DNA of 64,000 nt from Neorhizobium galegae bv. orientalis str. HAMBI 540 (GCF_000731315.1 NZ_HG938353.1:2418001-2482000); one strand, 5' to 3'. Shown: positions 18,702 through 27,737, counted from the stretch's first letter. The notes: a model not told the origin generated them from the sequence alone. A program made the numbers and translations.

Positions 18702-19070
18702 ATGGCTGGCACTACTGATTTCGTCGGCGTTCGCGTCTTCTCAGATCTGCGATCGACCGTCGCCAAAATCGATACGCGCGACAGCACCGTCATCGGCATG
18801 GTGCTTCCTGCGCCGCTTGCCGACAATACCGCGTTTCCGCTCAATGAGCCGGTCCGGCTCTCGACCGAGGACACCGACCAGCTGGCGAAGCTCGGCGCCG
18901 GTCTTGCCCTCGACACGGTCTCGCAGATCAAATCCGAAGGCATCGTTGCCGATCTCGCCTTCGTCCGCGTGGCGCATTCGGCGGCTTCCGTGCCGGCCGA
19001 CAAGCTGGCGGGCGAGATCAACAATATCGTCGGCTCGGCCGGCGCCAAGACAGGCGTTTATGGCTGCTGA
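18702..19070 (+). pseudogene. N-terminal fragment of a P2-like phage tail sheath protein
   Basis: The 122-residue frame resembles the start of P2 FI-type contractile tail sheath proteins: GVRVFSDLRSTVAKIDTRDS, TVIGMVLPAPLADNTAFPLN and ADKLAGEINNIVGSAGAKTG follow the family in order. Full sheath proteins run to roughly 380-480 residues, so only the first third is present. The frame stops at 19070 directly after the GVYG that should lead into the next segment. The missing two thirds are not found downstream. The gene is therefore a deletion remnant, even though its own start region (ATG 18702) is intact. Confidence 0.8.
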
Positions 19071-19330
19071 TGAAGGCCTGCGGAGCGAGACCAACGAAGC
19101 CTTTCAGCTTCCCATCTTCCCGCCCTCTCCATCTCAGTTTGAACGTTGGAGCCCGATCCTCGACAAACGACCTGACCTTCAACCCGAACTTTTCGGACTG
19201 GATCATGGGCTGGCCAATAGGATGGACAGATCCGACGCGGCCGGTAACGGAGTGGTCAGTTTGGCTGCAGCGTATGCGTGGAGAACTCTCAAAGCTGCTT
19301 TCGGCTAACGAGGCCAAGGAACAAAAATAG
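19060..19330 (+). pseudogene. Phage DNA methyltransferase-like C-terminal remnant, two competing frames
   Basis: Directly after the sheath fragment two overlapping frames look protein-like. Frame A (19060-19308) ends with LDHGLANRMDRSDAAGNGVV and SLAAAYAWRTL, resembling the RVDRLxxxGNGVVP end of phage DNA methyltransferases. Frame B (19070-19330) contains FSDWIMGWPIGWTDP and TEWSVWLQRM, resembling the W-MGWPxGWT end of other cytosine methyltransferases. Both come from the same bases. Neither has a methyltransferase catalytic core, so this is at most a remnant joined to the sheath by deletion. Which frame was the real one cannot be decided by eye. Confidence 0.5.
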
Positions 19331-19398
19331 GCAGAATGGAAGGTCGCGAGGGGGTGAGGTCAGGAGGGGGCCGACGCGCTGCCCTCGCGACTGCCTAT
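19327..19398. repeat. Imperfect inverted repeat with an 8-base bulge
   Basis: The left arm ATAGGCAG (19327-19334) plus GTCGCGAGGG (19343-19352) pairs with the right arm CCCTCGCGACTGCCTAT (19382-19398). Eight unpaired bases sit in the left arm and the loop is about 29 bases, rich in G. No T tract follows. It lies between the phage remnant and tRNA-Ile and could be an RNA structure or part of a mobile-element boundary. Confidence 0.6.
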
Positions 19399-19635
19399 CA
19401 ACAATAAAGGAAGGTTCTAGTTCCGGCGACAGGTCGATTTGAAGCGGGATGATTCGAATGGGCTTCAAAGGAAGTTCGAGATGCCTTTGAAACGAAGTTC
19501 GACAACCCCGAGCTCGGGTCTCCGAGGCTGCACGAGATTTCCAGAAATTCCGGATCTTGGTGAAAAAATTCCGGAAAGCGGCGCCCGGCTACACCCAAGA
19601 AAAACCGGTCTCTAAGTAATTGATTTTAAACGGAA
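19399..19635. other. Gene-free stretch between the phage remnant and tRNA-Ile
   Basis: I recognise no gene here. I looked for a copy of the tRNA 3' end that would mark an attachment site and found none. Confidence 0.35.
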
Positions 19636-19711
19636 TGGTGGGCCCGGAGGGACTCGAACCCCCAACCAAGCGGTTATGAGCCGCCGGCTCTAACCATTGA
19701 GCTACAGGCCC
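19636..19711 (-). tRNA. tRNA-Ile (CAU anticodon, lysidine-modified type)
   Basis: The minus strand folds as a cloverleaf beginning GGGCCTGTAGCTCAATGG and ending GGGCCCACCA with encoded CCA. The anticodon loop CTCATAA carries CAT. The stem context GGCGGCTCATAACCGC-TTGGT resembles the E. coli ileX/ileY tRNA rather than elongator or initiator methionine tRNAs, so I call it tRNA-Ile2, read after TilS modification. Automatic tools often label it tRNA-Met. Confidence 0.88.
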
Positions 19712-19953
19712 GCCGATCCGGCAGAAGTGGGGCGCAATGGTCCACCCTCACCCGGAGGTTCGCTCTAACGTAATTCATCGCAAGCCACAAGCCGTTGCCG
19801 CAATAGCTTCACAATCAACCGGCAGGTAGGCTCGTCTGGCGCGAATATGCCGAGCCGATTCCCGGTTGGATCTGTTCGCGGGGTAGATAGAACATTATGG
19901 GCAGGTCGAGGGAGAAACGTCCCTTCCGCCCGGACAGATCGGGGAGAATATCC

Positions 19954-20703
19954 ATGCGCGCTGCGCTTTCGTCGTCACGTATCGTCCTTGCAGCCGCATT
20001 TGCAGGTGCGGTCGCCATTTCTTCTGCGGGTCAGGGTTTTGCCCAGGATATCCGTCCCCGCGAACCGGTCATCAATGTGCTCGGCGAAGGCCAGGCCTCC
20101 GTGGCACCCGACATGGCTATCCTGACGCTTGCGGTGGTTCGCAATGGCCAGACAGCGCAAGCAGCACTTTCGGCCAGCAGCGCAGCCATGAAGGATGTGC
20201 TGTTGGCCCTGAAGAGCGACGGCATCGCCGATCGCGATATCCAGACCAGCAATTTCTCGATCTACCCGCAATACCGCCAGCCCGAGGCGAAGAATGGCGT
20301 CATGCAGCCGCCGCAGGTCATCGGTTATGAGGTTTCCAACACTTTGACCCTCAAGGTCCGCGATCTCGAGAAGCTCGGCGGCCTGATCGACCGGTCGGTG
20401 AAGCTCGGGGTCAACCAGGGCGGCCAGATCACCTTCACCAACGACAAACCGGACGACACGATGACCGAGGCCCGCAAGAAGGCGGTCGCCGAGGCGCTTG
20501 CCAAGGCAAAGACGCTGACGGAAGCCGCCGGCGTCAAGCTTGGACGGATCCTGGAAATCAGCGAGAATTCGATGCGCCCCGCACCCCAGCCGATGATGCG
20601 TATGGCGATGGCCAAGGACATGGCCGCCGAGGCAGTTCCGGTCGCCGGCGGCGAAAACACCTATACGGTGACCGTCAACGTCACCTTTGCTCTCGAGCAA
20701 TAA
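19954..20703 (+). CDS. SIMPL domain (DUF541) periplasmic protein
   Basis: The 249-residue protein has a signal peptide (SRIVLAAAFAGAVAISSAGQ, cleavage likely near GFAQD) followed by a SIMPL/DUF541 domain: NVLGEGQASVAPDMAILTL, then IQTSNFSIYPQY, GYEVSNTLTLKVRDLEKLG and the helical RKKAVAEALAKAKTLTEAAG. E. coli YggE of this family is linked to oxidative stress tolerance, but the biochemical role is unknown. The start at 19954 was chosen for the GGGGAGA site. The frame extends 19 codons upstream without support. It appears monocistronic. Confidence 0.85.
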   Translation: MRAALSSSRIVLAAAFAGAVAISSAGQGFAQDIRPREPVINVLGEGQASVAPDMAILTLAVVRNGQTAQAALSASSAAMKDVLLALKSDGIADRDIQTSNFSIYPQYRQPEAKNGVMQPPQVIGYEVSNTLTLKVRDLEKLGGLIDRSVKLGVNQGGQITFTNDKPDDTMTEARKKAVAEALAKAKTLTEAAGVKLGRILEISENSMRPAPQPMMRMAMAKDMAAEAVPVAGGENTYTVTVNVTFALEQ

Positions 20704-20774
20704 TTACGGGTCGTTGAACAGGAGCTGCGCGCCCGTCCGCAATGGCGCCCGCCCCCCGTCCGGCAGATAAGGCG

Positions 20775-20818
20775 AAAAATAAAACGCCCCCACCAGATCG
20801 TCAGACCTGGTGGGGGCG
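20775..20818 (-). terminator. Rho-independent terminator for the minus-strand gene at 20870
   Basis: A perfect 12-base stem (20785-20796 with 20807-20818) has a 10-base loop. On the minus strand it is followed by TTTTATTTTT, so it terminates the gene that ends at 20870. On the plus strand it lacks a T tract but may still block read-through from the SIMPL gene. Confidence 0.8.
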
Positions 20819-20869
20819 CTTGTCCTCCGTCAACGGGCGATGGAGACGGAAGGGCTCTTTGGGTTAAGC

Positions 20870-21226
20870 CTAGCGACGGATAACCGGGCAGCCGCGCTCG
20901 TTGGCGAACAGGATGCGGTCCGGGCCACGGTGGCCGAAACCGGCGACGACCACGACGCGGCGGCCGGCATCCACGACACGGGCGCGGCGCAGGCCCATGC
21001 GGCTTGCCTTTTCTTCTGCCAGCCCCGGAGCGCAACCGCGCGGACCGCGATCCGGGCGCCAGTCGCGATCACCACCACGATCCGGACGCCAATCGCGGTC
21101 ACGGTCGCGATACTGCACCTGGATTGCGAAATCCGGGCCGGCGGCAGCAGCCACCGGGGCCGTTGCGGAAAGGCCGGTAAGCGCGATGAGAGCGGCCACA
21201 CCGGCTTTGACGATCATGCTGGTCAT
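20870..21226 (-). CDS. Small secreted Arg/Asp-rich hypothetical protein
   Basis: This 118-residue protein has a signal peptide (VKAGVAALIALTGLSATAPV, cleavage near AAAA-GP), then the repeated DRDWRPDRGGDRDWRPDRG, then a folded C-terminal part with two cysteines (GCAPGLAEEKASRMGLRRAR and ERGCPVI). Rhizobiales genomes carry similar small periplasmic proteins of unknown role with an RDRDWR-type linker. The two Cys could form a disulphide. The near-exact DRDWRPDRG duplication suggests recent repeat expansion. A terminator follows. No function is assigned. Confidence 0.7.
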   Translation of the reverse strand: MTSMIVKAGVAALIALTGLSATAPVAAAAGPDFAIQVQYRDRDRDWRPDRGGDRDWRPDRGPRGCAPGLAEEKASRMGLRRARVVDAGRRVVVVAGFGHRGPDRILFANERGCPVIRR

Positions 21227-21379
21227 AGAATGGTTCTCCGAAATCCGGGCCAGTTTTCGCAGGCCCCAAGGTTGTTGTTCTCGCCTTCCCCAGCGATTGG
21301 CGCGACCCTAGCCCAAGGGGTCTGAACAACATCCTAACTGGTCATTCAGCCGGTATTCATGTCCTGCTTAAAGCCGGAA

Positions 21380-21802
21380 TCATGGTGAAAGATGCAGCAC
21401 GACCTGGCGGACATGCGGCTGGTCGCGATGTTCGAAGAGGTAGATGCCCTGCCAGGTGCCGAGCATCAACCGACCGTCCCGGACGGGAATGCCGAGCGAG
21501 GCGGCAGTCAACGCCGCCTTGATATGCGCCGGCATGTCGTCTGACCCTTCGGTCGTGTGGGTGACCCAGCGCATTTGGGGATCGGTGGTAGGCGGCACCA
21601 GGCGGGAGAAGAAGGTCTTCATGTCGCGGCGAACATCCGGATCAGCATTTTCCTGGATGATCAGGGAGCAGGACGTGTGGCGCACGAACACGGTGAGCAG
21701 CCCCTCGCCCACCTGCGTGCGGCGCAAAAAATCTTGCGCCGCTTCGGTGAATTCGTAGAGCCCCTGGCCGCTTGTGGAGATCGAGATCACGGTCTGGGGC
21801 AT
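21380..21802 (-). CDS. YjbQ/UPF0047 family protein
   Basis: The 140-residue protein has the UPF0047 (COG0432) pattern: GLLTVFVRHTSCSLIIQENADP, then HTTEGSDDMPAHIKAALTAA and LMLGTWQGIYLFEHR. The conserved His, Glu and Asp residues form the family's metal-binding pocket. E. coli YjbQ has been reported to have weak thiamine-phosphate synthase activity, but the in vivo role is unclear. The start MPQTVISIS at 21802 matches the family length. A frame extending to 21838 is unsupported. It is likely monocistronic. Confidence 0.85.
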   Translation of the reverse strand: MPQTVISISTSGQGLYEFTEAAQDFLRRTQVGEGLLTVFVRHTSCSLIIQENADPDVRRDMKTFFSRLVPPTTDPQMRWVTHTTEGSDDMPAHIKAALTAASLGIPVRDGRLMLGTWQGIYLFEHRDQPHVRQVVLHLSP

Positions 21803-21882
21803 GGGACGATCCTTATCGACGATAAGCGCCGGCAGCAAAATAGAAGCGCCGGCAGGGAGACGGCACTCCTATCACCGGCCGG

Positions 21883-22236
21883 CTACAATGTCAGGAAGGG
21901 CTCGAAACCGCCGAAGATCATCCGTTTGCCGTCGAAGACCTGCGTCCATTCGTCTCCGGAGAACCGCTCGTCCTTCATCACCCTGGCATTGATCTCGTCC
22001 CGGCGGGCCCGGCTTTCATAGGTGATCCAGGAGAAGATGACGGTCTCTTCCTCCTTGGCCTGCACGGCCCGCGGAAAGGAGGTGAGTTCCCCATAAGGCA
22101 CGTCGTCGGCCAAGCATTCCACATAGGACAACGCGCCGTTTTCCATCCACACGGCGCCGGCAACGCGCGCCATGTCCTTGTAGCGTTCGAGATTGGCCTT
22201 GGGCACGGCAAGAATAAACCCGTCGACATAGGGCAT
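21883..22236 (-). CDS. DUF1428 family protein
   Basis: The 117-residue protein begins MPYVDGFILAVPKANLERY, the DUF1428 signature, and continues with ARVAGAVWMENGALSYVEC and VIFSWITYESRARRDEIN. The family is a dimeric alpha-beta barrel-like fold of unknown function. The start at 22236 is set by AGGAGGAAAAT just upstream. An earlier start at 22266 has no site. It stands between unrelated genes. Confidence 0.85.
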   Translation of the reverse strand: MPYVDGFILAVPKANLERYKDMARVAGAVWMENGALSYVECLADDVPYGELTSFPRAVQAKEEETVIFSWITYESRARRDEINARVMKDERFSGDEWTQVFDGKRMIFGGFEPFLTL

Positions 22237-22312
22237 GATTTTCCTCCTTGTTGCGTCACATCCCAAGAACGTGGGAACAACAGCGTAGCCGACAAGGGCA
22301 GCAGCTTTTTCT

Positions 22313-23536
22313 TCACCCCTCCAGGGTTTTCACCCGCACAAGCTCCGGGAAGAGCCGTATCCACAGGAGCACGACGATCAGCGTGCCGACACCGCCGATA
22401 ACGCCGGTGGCGACCGGGCCTAAGAACCCGGCGAGTACGCCGGACTCGAACTCGCCGAGCTGGTTGGAGGTGCCGATGAAGAGCGAATTCACCGCGCTCA
22501 CCCGCCCGCGCATCTCGTCCGGGGTCATCAGCTGCACCATCGAGCTGCGCACCACGACACTGATCGTGTCGGCTGCACCCAAAATCGCCAGGCAGACGAT
22601 CGACAGCACGATGTTGGTAGAGAGCGAAAAGACGATCGTCGCAACGCCGAAGACGGCGCAGGCCACCATCATCCGTCGCCCGACATGGGTCTTCAGCGGT
22701 CGGCGCGCCAAAAGCAGCGCCATGCCGAGCGCACCGATCGCCGGCGCGGCGCGCAGGAAGCCCAGACCCCAGGGGCCGGCATGCAGAATATCGCGGGCAA
22801 AGATCGGCATCAGCGCGGTGGCGCCGCCGAGCAGCACGGCGAAGAGGTCGAGCGAGATGGCGCCGAGGATCACCGGCCGGCTGCGGATGAAGGCAACGCC
22901 GGCAAAGACCGAGGCAATGGTCACCGGTTCGCGCACCACCACACGCCGCTCCACATGGATCAGCGCGACGTTGACACCGCCGACCAGCAGCAGCACGGCG
23001 GAGATGACGAAAGGCGCCGTCGGATGCACACCGTAGAGCAAGCCGCCCGCCGCCGGGCCGATGATGAAGGCTGCCTGTTGCAGAGAGGTCGATGTGGCGA
23101 CGGCCTGCTGGAGCAGCGACGGCGGCACGACGTTGGGCAGCAGCGCGACCGTGCTCGGTTGCTGGAAGGCGTTGACCGCGCCGAGCAGGGTCACAGCGAC
23201 GAAGATCAGCGTCGGCGTGATCCACTGCTCGAAGATCGCCACCGCCAGCATCGCGGCGATCGCCGCCTGGACGAGCTGGCAGATCAGCACGATCATCCGC
23301 CGGTCGAAGCTGTCGGCCACGTGGCCGACGACCAGCGTCAGAAAAAAGCGCGGCAGGAACTGGCAGAAACCGACGAAACCAAGCGCAAAGGCGCTCTCGG
23401 TCATGTCGTAGATGATCCAGCTGACGGCGATCGTCACCGCCTGGGAAGCGAGGGCGGTCAGGACCCGCGACGCGGCAAGATGCAGATAGGCGGGGTGATG
23501 CAGTACGCTTTGCTTTGTCGGTTGCCCACTATCCAT
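22313..23536 (-). CDS. MFS transporter, EntS/MFS_3-like exporter
   Basis: This is a 407-residue inner membrane protein with about 12 helices. The first half shows LHLAASRVLTALASQAVTIA, the DMTESAFALGFVGFCQFLP segment and GHVADSFDRRMIV (the loop 2-3 MFS motif). These match the MFS_3 group that includes the enterobactin exporter EntS and multidrug efflux proteins. The substrate is not predictable. The start at MDSGQP (23536) gives the usual short N-terminus. An upstream frame to 23572 is possible. No regulator is adjacent. Confidence 0.82.
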   Translation of the reverse strand: MDSGQPTKQSVLHHPAYLHLAASRVLTALASQAVTIAVSWIIYDMTESAFALGFVGFCQFLPRFFLTLVVGHVADSFDRRMIVLICQLVQAAIAAMLAVAIFEQWITPTLIFVAVTLLGAVNAFQQPSTVALLPNVVPPSLLQQAVATSTSLQQAAFIIGPAAGGLLYGVHPTAPFVISAVLLLVGGVNVALIHVERRVVVREPVTIASVFAGVAFIRSRPVILGAISLDLFAVLLGGATALMPIFARDILHAGPWGLGFLRAAPAIGALGMALLLARRPLKTHVGRRMMVACAVFGVATIVFSLSTNIVLSIVCLAILGAADTISVVVRSSMVQLMTPDEMRGRVSAVNSLFIGTSNQLGEFESGVLAGFLGPVATGVIGGVGTLIVVLLWIRLFPELVRVKTLEG

Positions 23537-23675
23537 TCGAACCGTCGCCTGTCGGCTCGCGGAGCCTGCCATTTATAGGAAACTTATAGGCTCCTGTTCC
23601 GCCCGAAACGCAGACTTGTCAATCCACATGATGGGCGGACGATGGCGGACATACGATCTTGCCTCCGACGGGCCG

Positions 23676-24074
23676 TCAGAACTGGCCTGCTTCGGGCGCC
23701 CCCAACTCCTCGATGGAATCGACCCGGTCCGGATAGAAGGCGACATGCTGTTCGATCCCGCCAACCGCGTCATACGGGTTTTCATAGGACCAGACGGCAT
23801 TCTTTGATCGCTCGCCGCCAGCCGGAATGCTGAAATAGGAGGCCTCTCCCTTATACGGACAATAGCTCTGGTGGTCGGTTCGCTCAAGCAGCGACATGTC
23901 CACATCCTTGCGGGGTATATAGTGCACCGGCGGATAGGAGGCCTCGCGCAACGTCAGCGAATTGACGCTGTCGGCGATCACCTTGCCGCCGAGCTTCACC
24001 ACCACCCGCGAGGGGTTGTGCTCGACGGTGATCGGATGATCCGGTCCTGGAATTCTCTGGGCTCTGGCGTTCAT
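23676..24074 (-). CDS. DUF427 family protein
   Basis: The 132-residue protein shows the DUF427 pattern: HPITVEHNPSRVVVKLGGKVIA, then REASYPPVHYIPRKDVDMSLL, then the core TDHQSYCPYKGEASYFSI with its conserved Cys, and WSYENPYDAVGGIEQHVAFY at the end. The family has a compact beta fold of unknown function. The start at 24074 (MNARAQRIPGP) fits the family, and the frame above it is not needed. It is probably a single gene. Confidence 0.85.
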   Translation of the reverse strand: MNARAQRIPGPDHPITVEHNPSRVVVKLGGKVIADSVNSLTLREASYPPVHYIPRKDVDMSLLERTDHQSYCPYKGEASYFSIPAGGERSKNAVWSYENPYDAVGGIEQHVAFYPDRVDSIEELGAPEAGQF

Positions 24075-24183
24075 GGCTCGTCCTTTCGAGTTCGACGCAT
24101 GCCTTCCATATAGGGCGCGCCTAACCGTCACCAAGCGGCCGAAGCGGAATGCTCCGGGCAAGGCTGACGAACAATTCCGAACG

Positions 24184-25224
<1,041 letters not shown>

Positions 25225-25349
25225 GGCAGGCCCCTTCTTGAACGCGGCCGCAGCATAGTCAAACCGGCTCGCGGGTCAATCAACCCATGCGGCGCCTTCT
25301 GCAACACCTGCATCGATCGCGTCACGACTAGGCGTGCGGGGGGAGGTTC

Positions 25350-26489
25350 TCACAATTCCGGAAAGCCGCGCTTGCGCCACTCACTTTGCGGCACCGGCGC
25401 GCCGACGTCGAATGCGAAGGACACGATTTTGGTCGCGTTGTCGTCGACCTCGCAGCGGAAACTCAGGTCGTACCACTGGGCATTGGCCCGGAATGCGCCC
25501 CGTTTGACTTCAAGGACCGTGCCGTTCGGTAGACGATAGGCCGGCAACATTTCCGGTCTGTAGGATTGAGCCGAATGTCGCAGCTGCTCGCGAAGTTCCG
25601 TCGCGCAGAGCTGGCCGGCGCGCACCCCTCGCGGCACATCGCCCATCGCCGTCGTGGCGATTGCATCGCCCGTCTCGCTCTGCGAAAACAGCGTCTTTGC
25701 CTCGGTCAGCTCAACCGGCTTGCCGGGGTTCGGCTTCTTGGAAGGGTCGCTCTTGGGCGACGCGGCTGGCGGCGCCGTCACGATCTCGGTCTTGGTCGCA
25801 TCCGGCGAAACCCCGGCAACCGGGCCGTTCCGCAATCCGTTGGCTGCCGCAATGCCGACCTCCGGCAGTTGGATATCATCCGGCACCGGATTGGCTGGCG
25901 GTGCCTCCACGACGGCAGGCGCTTCCTTTGCCTGTTTTACCGGTTCGACGGATTTCGCATCCGCCTTGCTCTCGGCAGGCGGATTGGTCGTTTCCTTCGA
26001 TGCATTACCGGTCTGAGATTTCCTCGGCCCGCTGTCCTTCTCGCCAAATTCGAAGACGGGCCGCAGAACCGGCAACGGCTGCCCCTTGGCCTCCTTGGCG
26101 GAGGGCGGTGGCTCGACAGGCTTCTCCTCGGGGGCTGGCGGAGGTGGCGGCTGCTTCTTGGCCTCCTCCTGCTTTGGCGGCGGCGGGGGTGGAGGCTCCG
26201 CCTTCTTCGCTTCTTCCTGTTTCGGCGGCTCGGGCGGGGGTGGCGGCGGCTCCTGTTTTTTCGCCTCTTCCTGTTTTGCAGGTTCCGGAGGTTTCTTCTC
26301 TTCCGGCTTCTTCTCTGGCTCTTCCGGCGGAGGCACGATTTCGACCTGGACGGTCTCTTCCTTCTGCGGCTCGGAGGAATCGGCCGGCAGGTGCAAGAAC
26401 AGGGCCGCCACGAAAACGACATGCACCAGGATGGAGGCAGGGATGCCCCATCTTATGTCGCCGCGCGGCTTTCCAGATAAATCCGTCAT
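25350..26489 (-). CDS. DUF930 domain protein with TonB-like proline-rich linker
   Basis: This 379-residue protein has one N-terminal membrane helix (about 15-35), a long Pro/Glu/Lys linker (about 45-140) and a C-terminal DUF930 domain. The linker repeats KQEEAKK three times between proline runs. The domain starts near DVPRGVRAGQLCATELREQL and ends with SEWRKRGFPEL. The layout (membrane anchor, rigid Pro-rich spacer, periplasmic domain) imitates TonB, but the C-terminal domain is not a TonB fold. DUF930 is largely restricted to Rhizobiales and its role is unknown. It lies divergent to the TetR gene. Confidence 0.8.
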   Translation of the reverse strand: MTDLSGKPRGDIRWGIPASILVHVVFVAALFLHLPADSSEPQKEETVQVEIVPPPEEPEKKPEEKKPPEPAKQEEAKKQEPPPPPPEPPKQEEAKKAEPPPPPPPKQEEAKKQPPPPPAPEEKPVEPPPSAKEAKGQPLPVLRPVFEFGEKDSGPRKSQTGNASKETTNPPAESKADAKSVEPVKQAKEAPAVVEAPPANPVPDDIQLPEVGIAAANGLRNGPVAGVSPDATKTEIVTAPPAASPKSDPSKKPNPGKPVELTEAKTLFSQSETGDAIATTAMGDVPRGVRAGQLCATELREQLRHSAQSYRPEMLPAYRLPNGTVLEVKRGAFRANAQWYDLSFRCEVDDNATKIVSFAFDVGAPVPQSEWRKRGFPEL

Positions 26490-26618
26490 GGCAGCGGATG
26501 TAAGATGGAAAGCCGGCCGGATCGAGTCCCCGGGTGATCAAAACAACGCAAAATCCAGCTTTCCGGGAGCGAGTTGCGCTGCCGCCCCTCTCCCCATGGG
26601 ACTCGTAGGAGTTTGTCG

Positions 26619-26652
26619 TTGCAAACAAACCGACCATACGGTATGTTTGCAA
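26619..26652. promoter_or_regulatory. TetR operator: long palindrome at the start of the TetR-SMR operon
   Basis: TTGCAAACA (26619-26627) and TGTTTGCAA (26644-26652) are exact inverted repeats, with an inner ACCG/CGGT pair around a centre at 26635.5. The whole 34 bases end one base before the TetR start codon at 26654. This is the position and shape expected for autorepression by the TetR protein. Confidence 0.8.
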
Positions 26653-26653
26653 T

Positions 26654-27217
26654 ATGTCGAAAGCTCACAGACGCGAAAAACAGCCAGACCATGTGCGGCG
26701 ATCCCTCCTGGATCATGCGGCGCGATGCGCCGTTTCCGAAGGTCTCGCCAGCCTCACCCTGCAGGCGGTCGCTGATGCGGCCGCCGTCACCAAGGGCGGG
26801 TTGCTGCATCATTTCCCGAGCAAGCAGGCGCTGATCGAAGCCGTCTTCGAGGACCTGCTCGGCAAGCTCGATGTGGAAATCGACCGGCTGATGAGCGAGG
26901 ACGAAACCGACCAGGGCCGGTTCACGCGCGCCTATGTCGACGCCTTTTTCCAGGTGACTCGCGATGGGATCGAAAGCCCCTGGGCGGCACTGTCGATCTC
27001 CTGCATGACCGATGCGCGGCTCAGACAACTCTGGTCGGAATGGATGCGCGAACGGCTCGCGCGGCATGCGCAGACCGACAGTCATCCGGCCTTCACGCTC
27101 GCGCGCTACGCGGCGGATGGCATCTGGCTCGCCAATCTCATGGAGGCGGATGGTTTACCGGCAAAAGAACTCGCCGAACTCCGCGACCACCTCCAAAGCC
27201 TCACGAAACAAGAGTAA
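26654..27217 (+). CDS. TetR/AcrR family repressor
   Basis: The 187-residue protein has an N-terminal helix-turn-helix (about residues 15-62): VRRSLLDHAARCAVSEGLAS, then LTLQAVADAAAVTKGGLLHH and FPSKQALIEAVF. A ligand-binding helical domain follows. It is followed five bases later by an SMR efflux gene, and a large palindrome overlaps its start, so it most likely represses itself and the pump and is released by a cationic drug, as in QacR-type systems. The ligand is inferred from the neighbour. Confidence 0.88.
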   Translation: MSKAHRREKQPDHVRRSLLDHAARCAVSEGLASLTLQAVADAAAVTKGGLLHHFPSKQALIEAVFEDLLGKLDVEIDRLMSEDETDQGRFTRAYVDAFFQVTRDGIESPWAALSISCMTDARLRQLWSEWMRERLARHAQTDSHPAFTLARYAADGIWLANLMEADGLPAKELAELRDHLQSLTKQE

Positions 27218-27222
27218 CGGAA

Positions 27223-27567
27223 ATGAACCCCGCAATCCTCACCTACGGCTCGCTCGCCGGTGCAATCGTGCTGGAAGTCATCGGCACGACTTTCCTGCAG
27301 CAGAGCCAGCAGTTCACCCGCGCCCTGCCCACCATCCTGATGGGGCTGTGTTATGCGATCGCCTTCTATCTCCTGTCGATCGCCTTGCGCACCCTGCCGG
27401 TCGGCGTCGCTTACGCCATCTGGAGCGGCCTCGGCATCGTGCTGATCTCAGCCGTCGGCCTGATCCTGTTCCGCCAGACCCTGGATACTGCCGCCATGAT
27501 CGGCCTCGGCCTGATCATCTCCGGCGTCGTGGTGGTCAACTTGTTTTCGAGCTCGGTCGGGCATTAA
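27223..27567 (+). CDS. SMR family multidrug efflux protein
   Basis: The protein has 114 residues and four membrane helices, the size of EmrE/QacE. The essential acidic residue of helix 1 is Glu18 in AIVLEVIGTTFLQQS, and helices 2-4 include LSIALRTLPVGVAYAIWSGL and GLGLIISGVVVVNL. SMR proteins work as antiparallel dimers that exchange protons for lipophilic cations such as quaternary ammonium compounds. The start at 27223 follows the TetR stop by five bases. The open frame upstream belongs to another register of the TetR gene. Confidence 0.9.
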   Translation: MNPAILTYGSLAGAIVLEVIGTTFLQQSQQFTRALPTILMGLCYAIAFYLLSIALRTLPVGVAYAIWSGLGIVLISAVGLILFRQTLDTAAMIGLGLIISGVVVVNLFSSSVGH

Positions 27568-27737
27568 CCGAACGCCTCGTCTTGCCAGCTTATTGCTTTC
27601 CAACTAAAGAACACCCGCTGGCAACACCAGCCGTAAGCGTCTGACGTCAAGCAACGCATCCCAACCGGGTGGTCGAACCGTCGATCTCACATGGATGCAA
27701 TACCGGTCCCGACCGACCACGTCAGAAAGCAATTACT

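Noticed and set aside
19636-19711. Reading this tRNA as tRNA-Met because of its CAT anticodon
   Set aside because: Stem and loop context match the CAU-reading tRNA-Ile type rather than the methionine tRNAs.
14931-19711. A complete inducible prophage or tailocin
   Set aside because: No integrase, capsid, terminase, tail tube or lysis gene was recognised, and the sheath is truncated.
19331-19711. Phage attachment repeat at the tRNA-Ile 3' end
   Set aside because: I found no copy of the tRNA 3' sequence near the left end of the remnant at 14.7-15.5 kb.
25350-26489. Calling this protein TonB
   Set aside because: The Pro-rich linker fits but the C-terminal domain carries DUF930, not the TonB motif.
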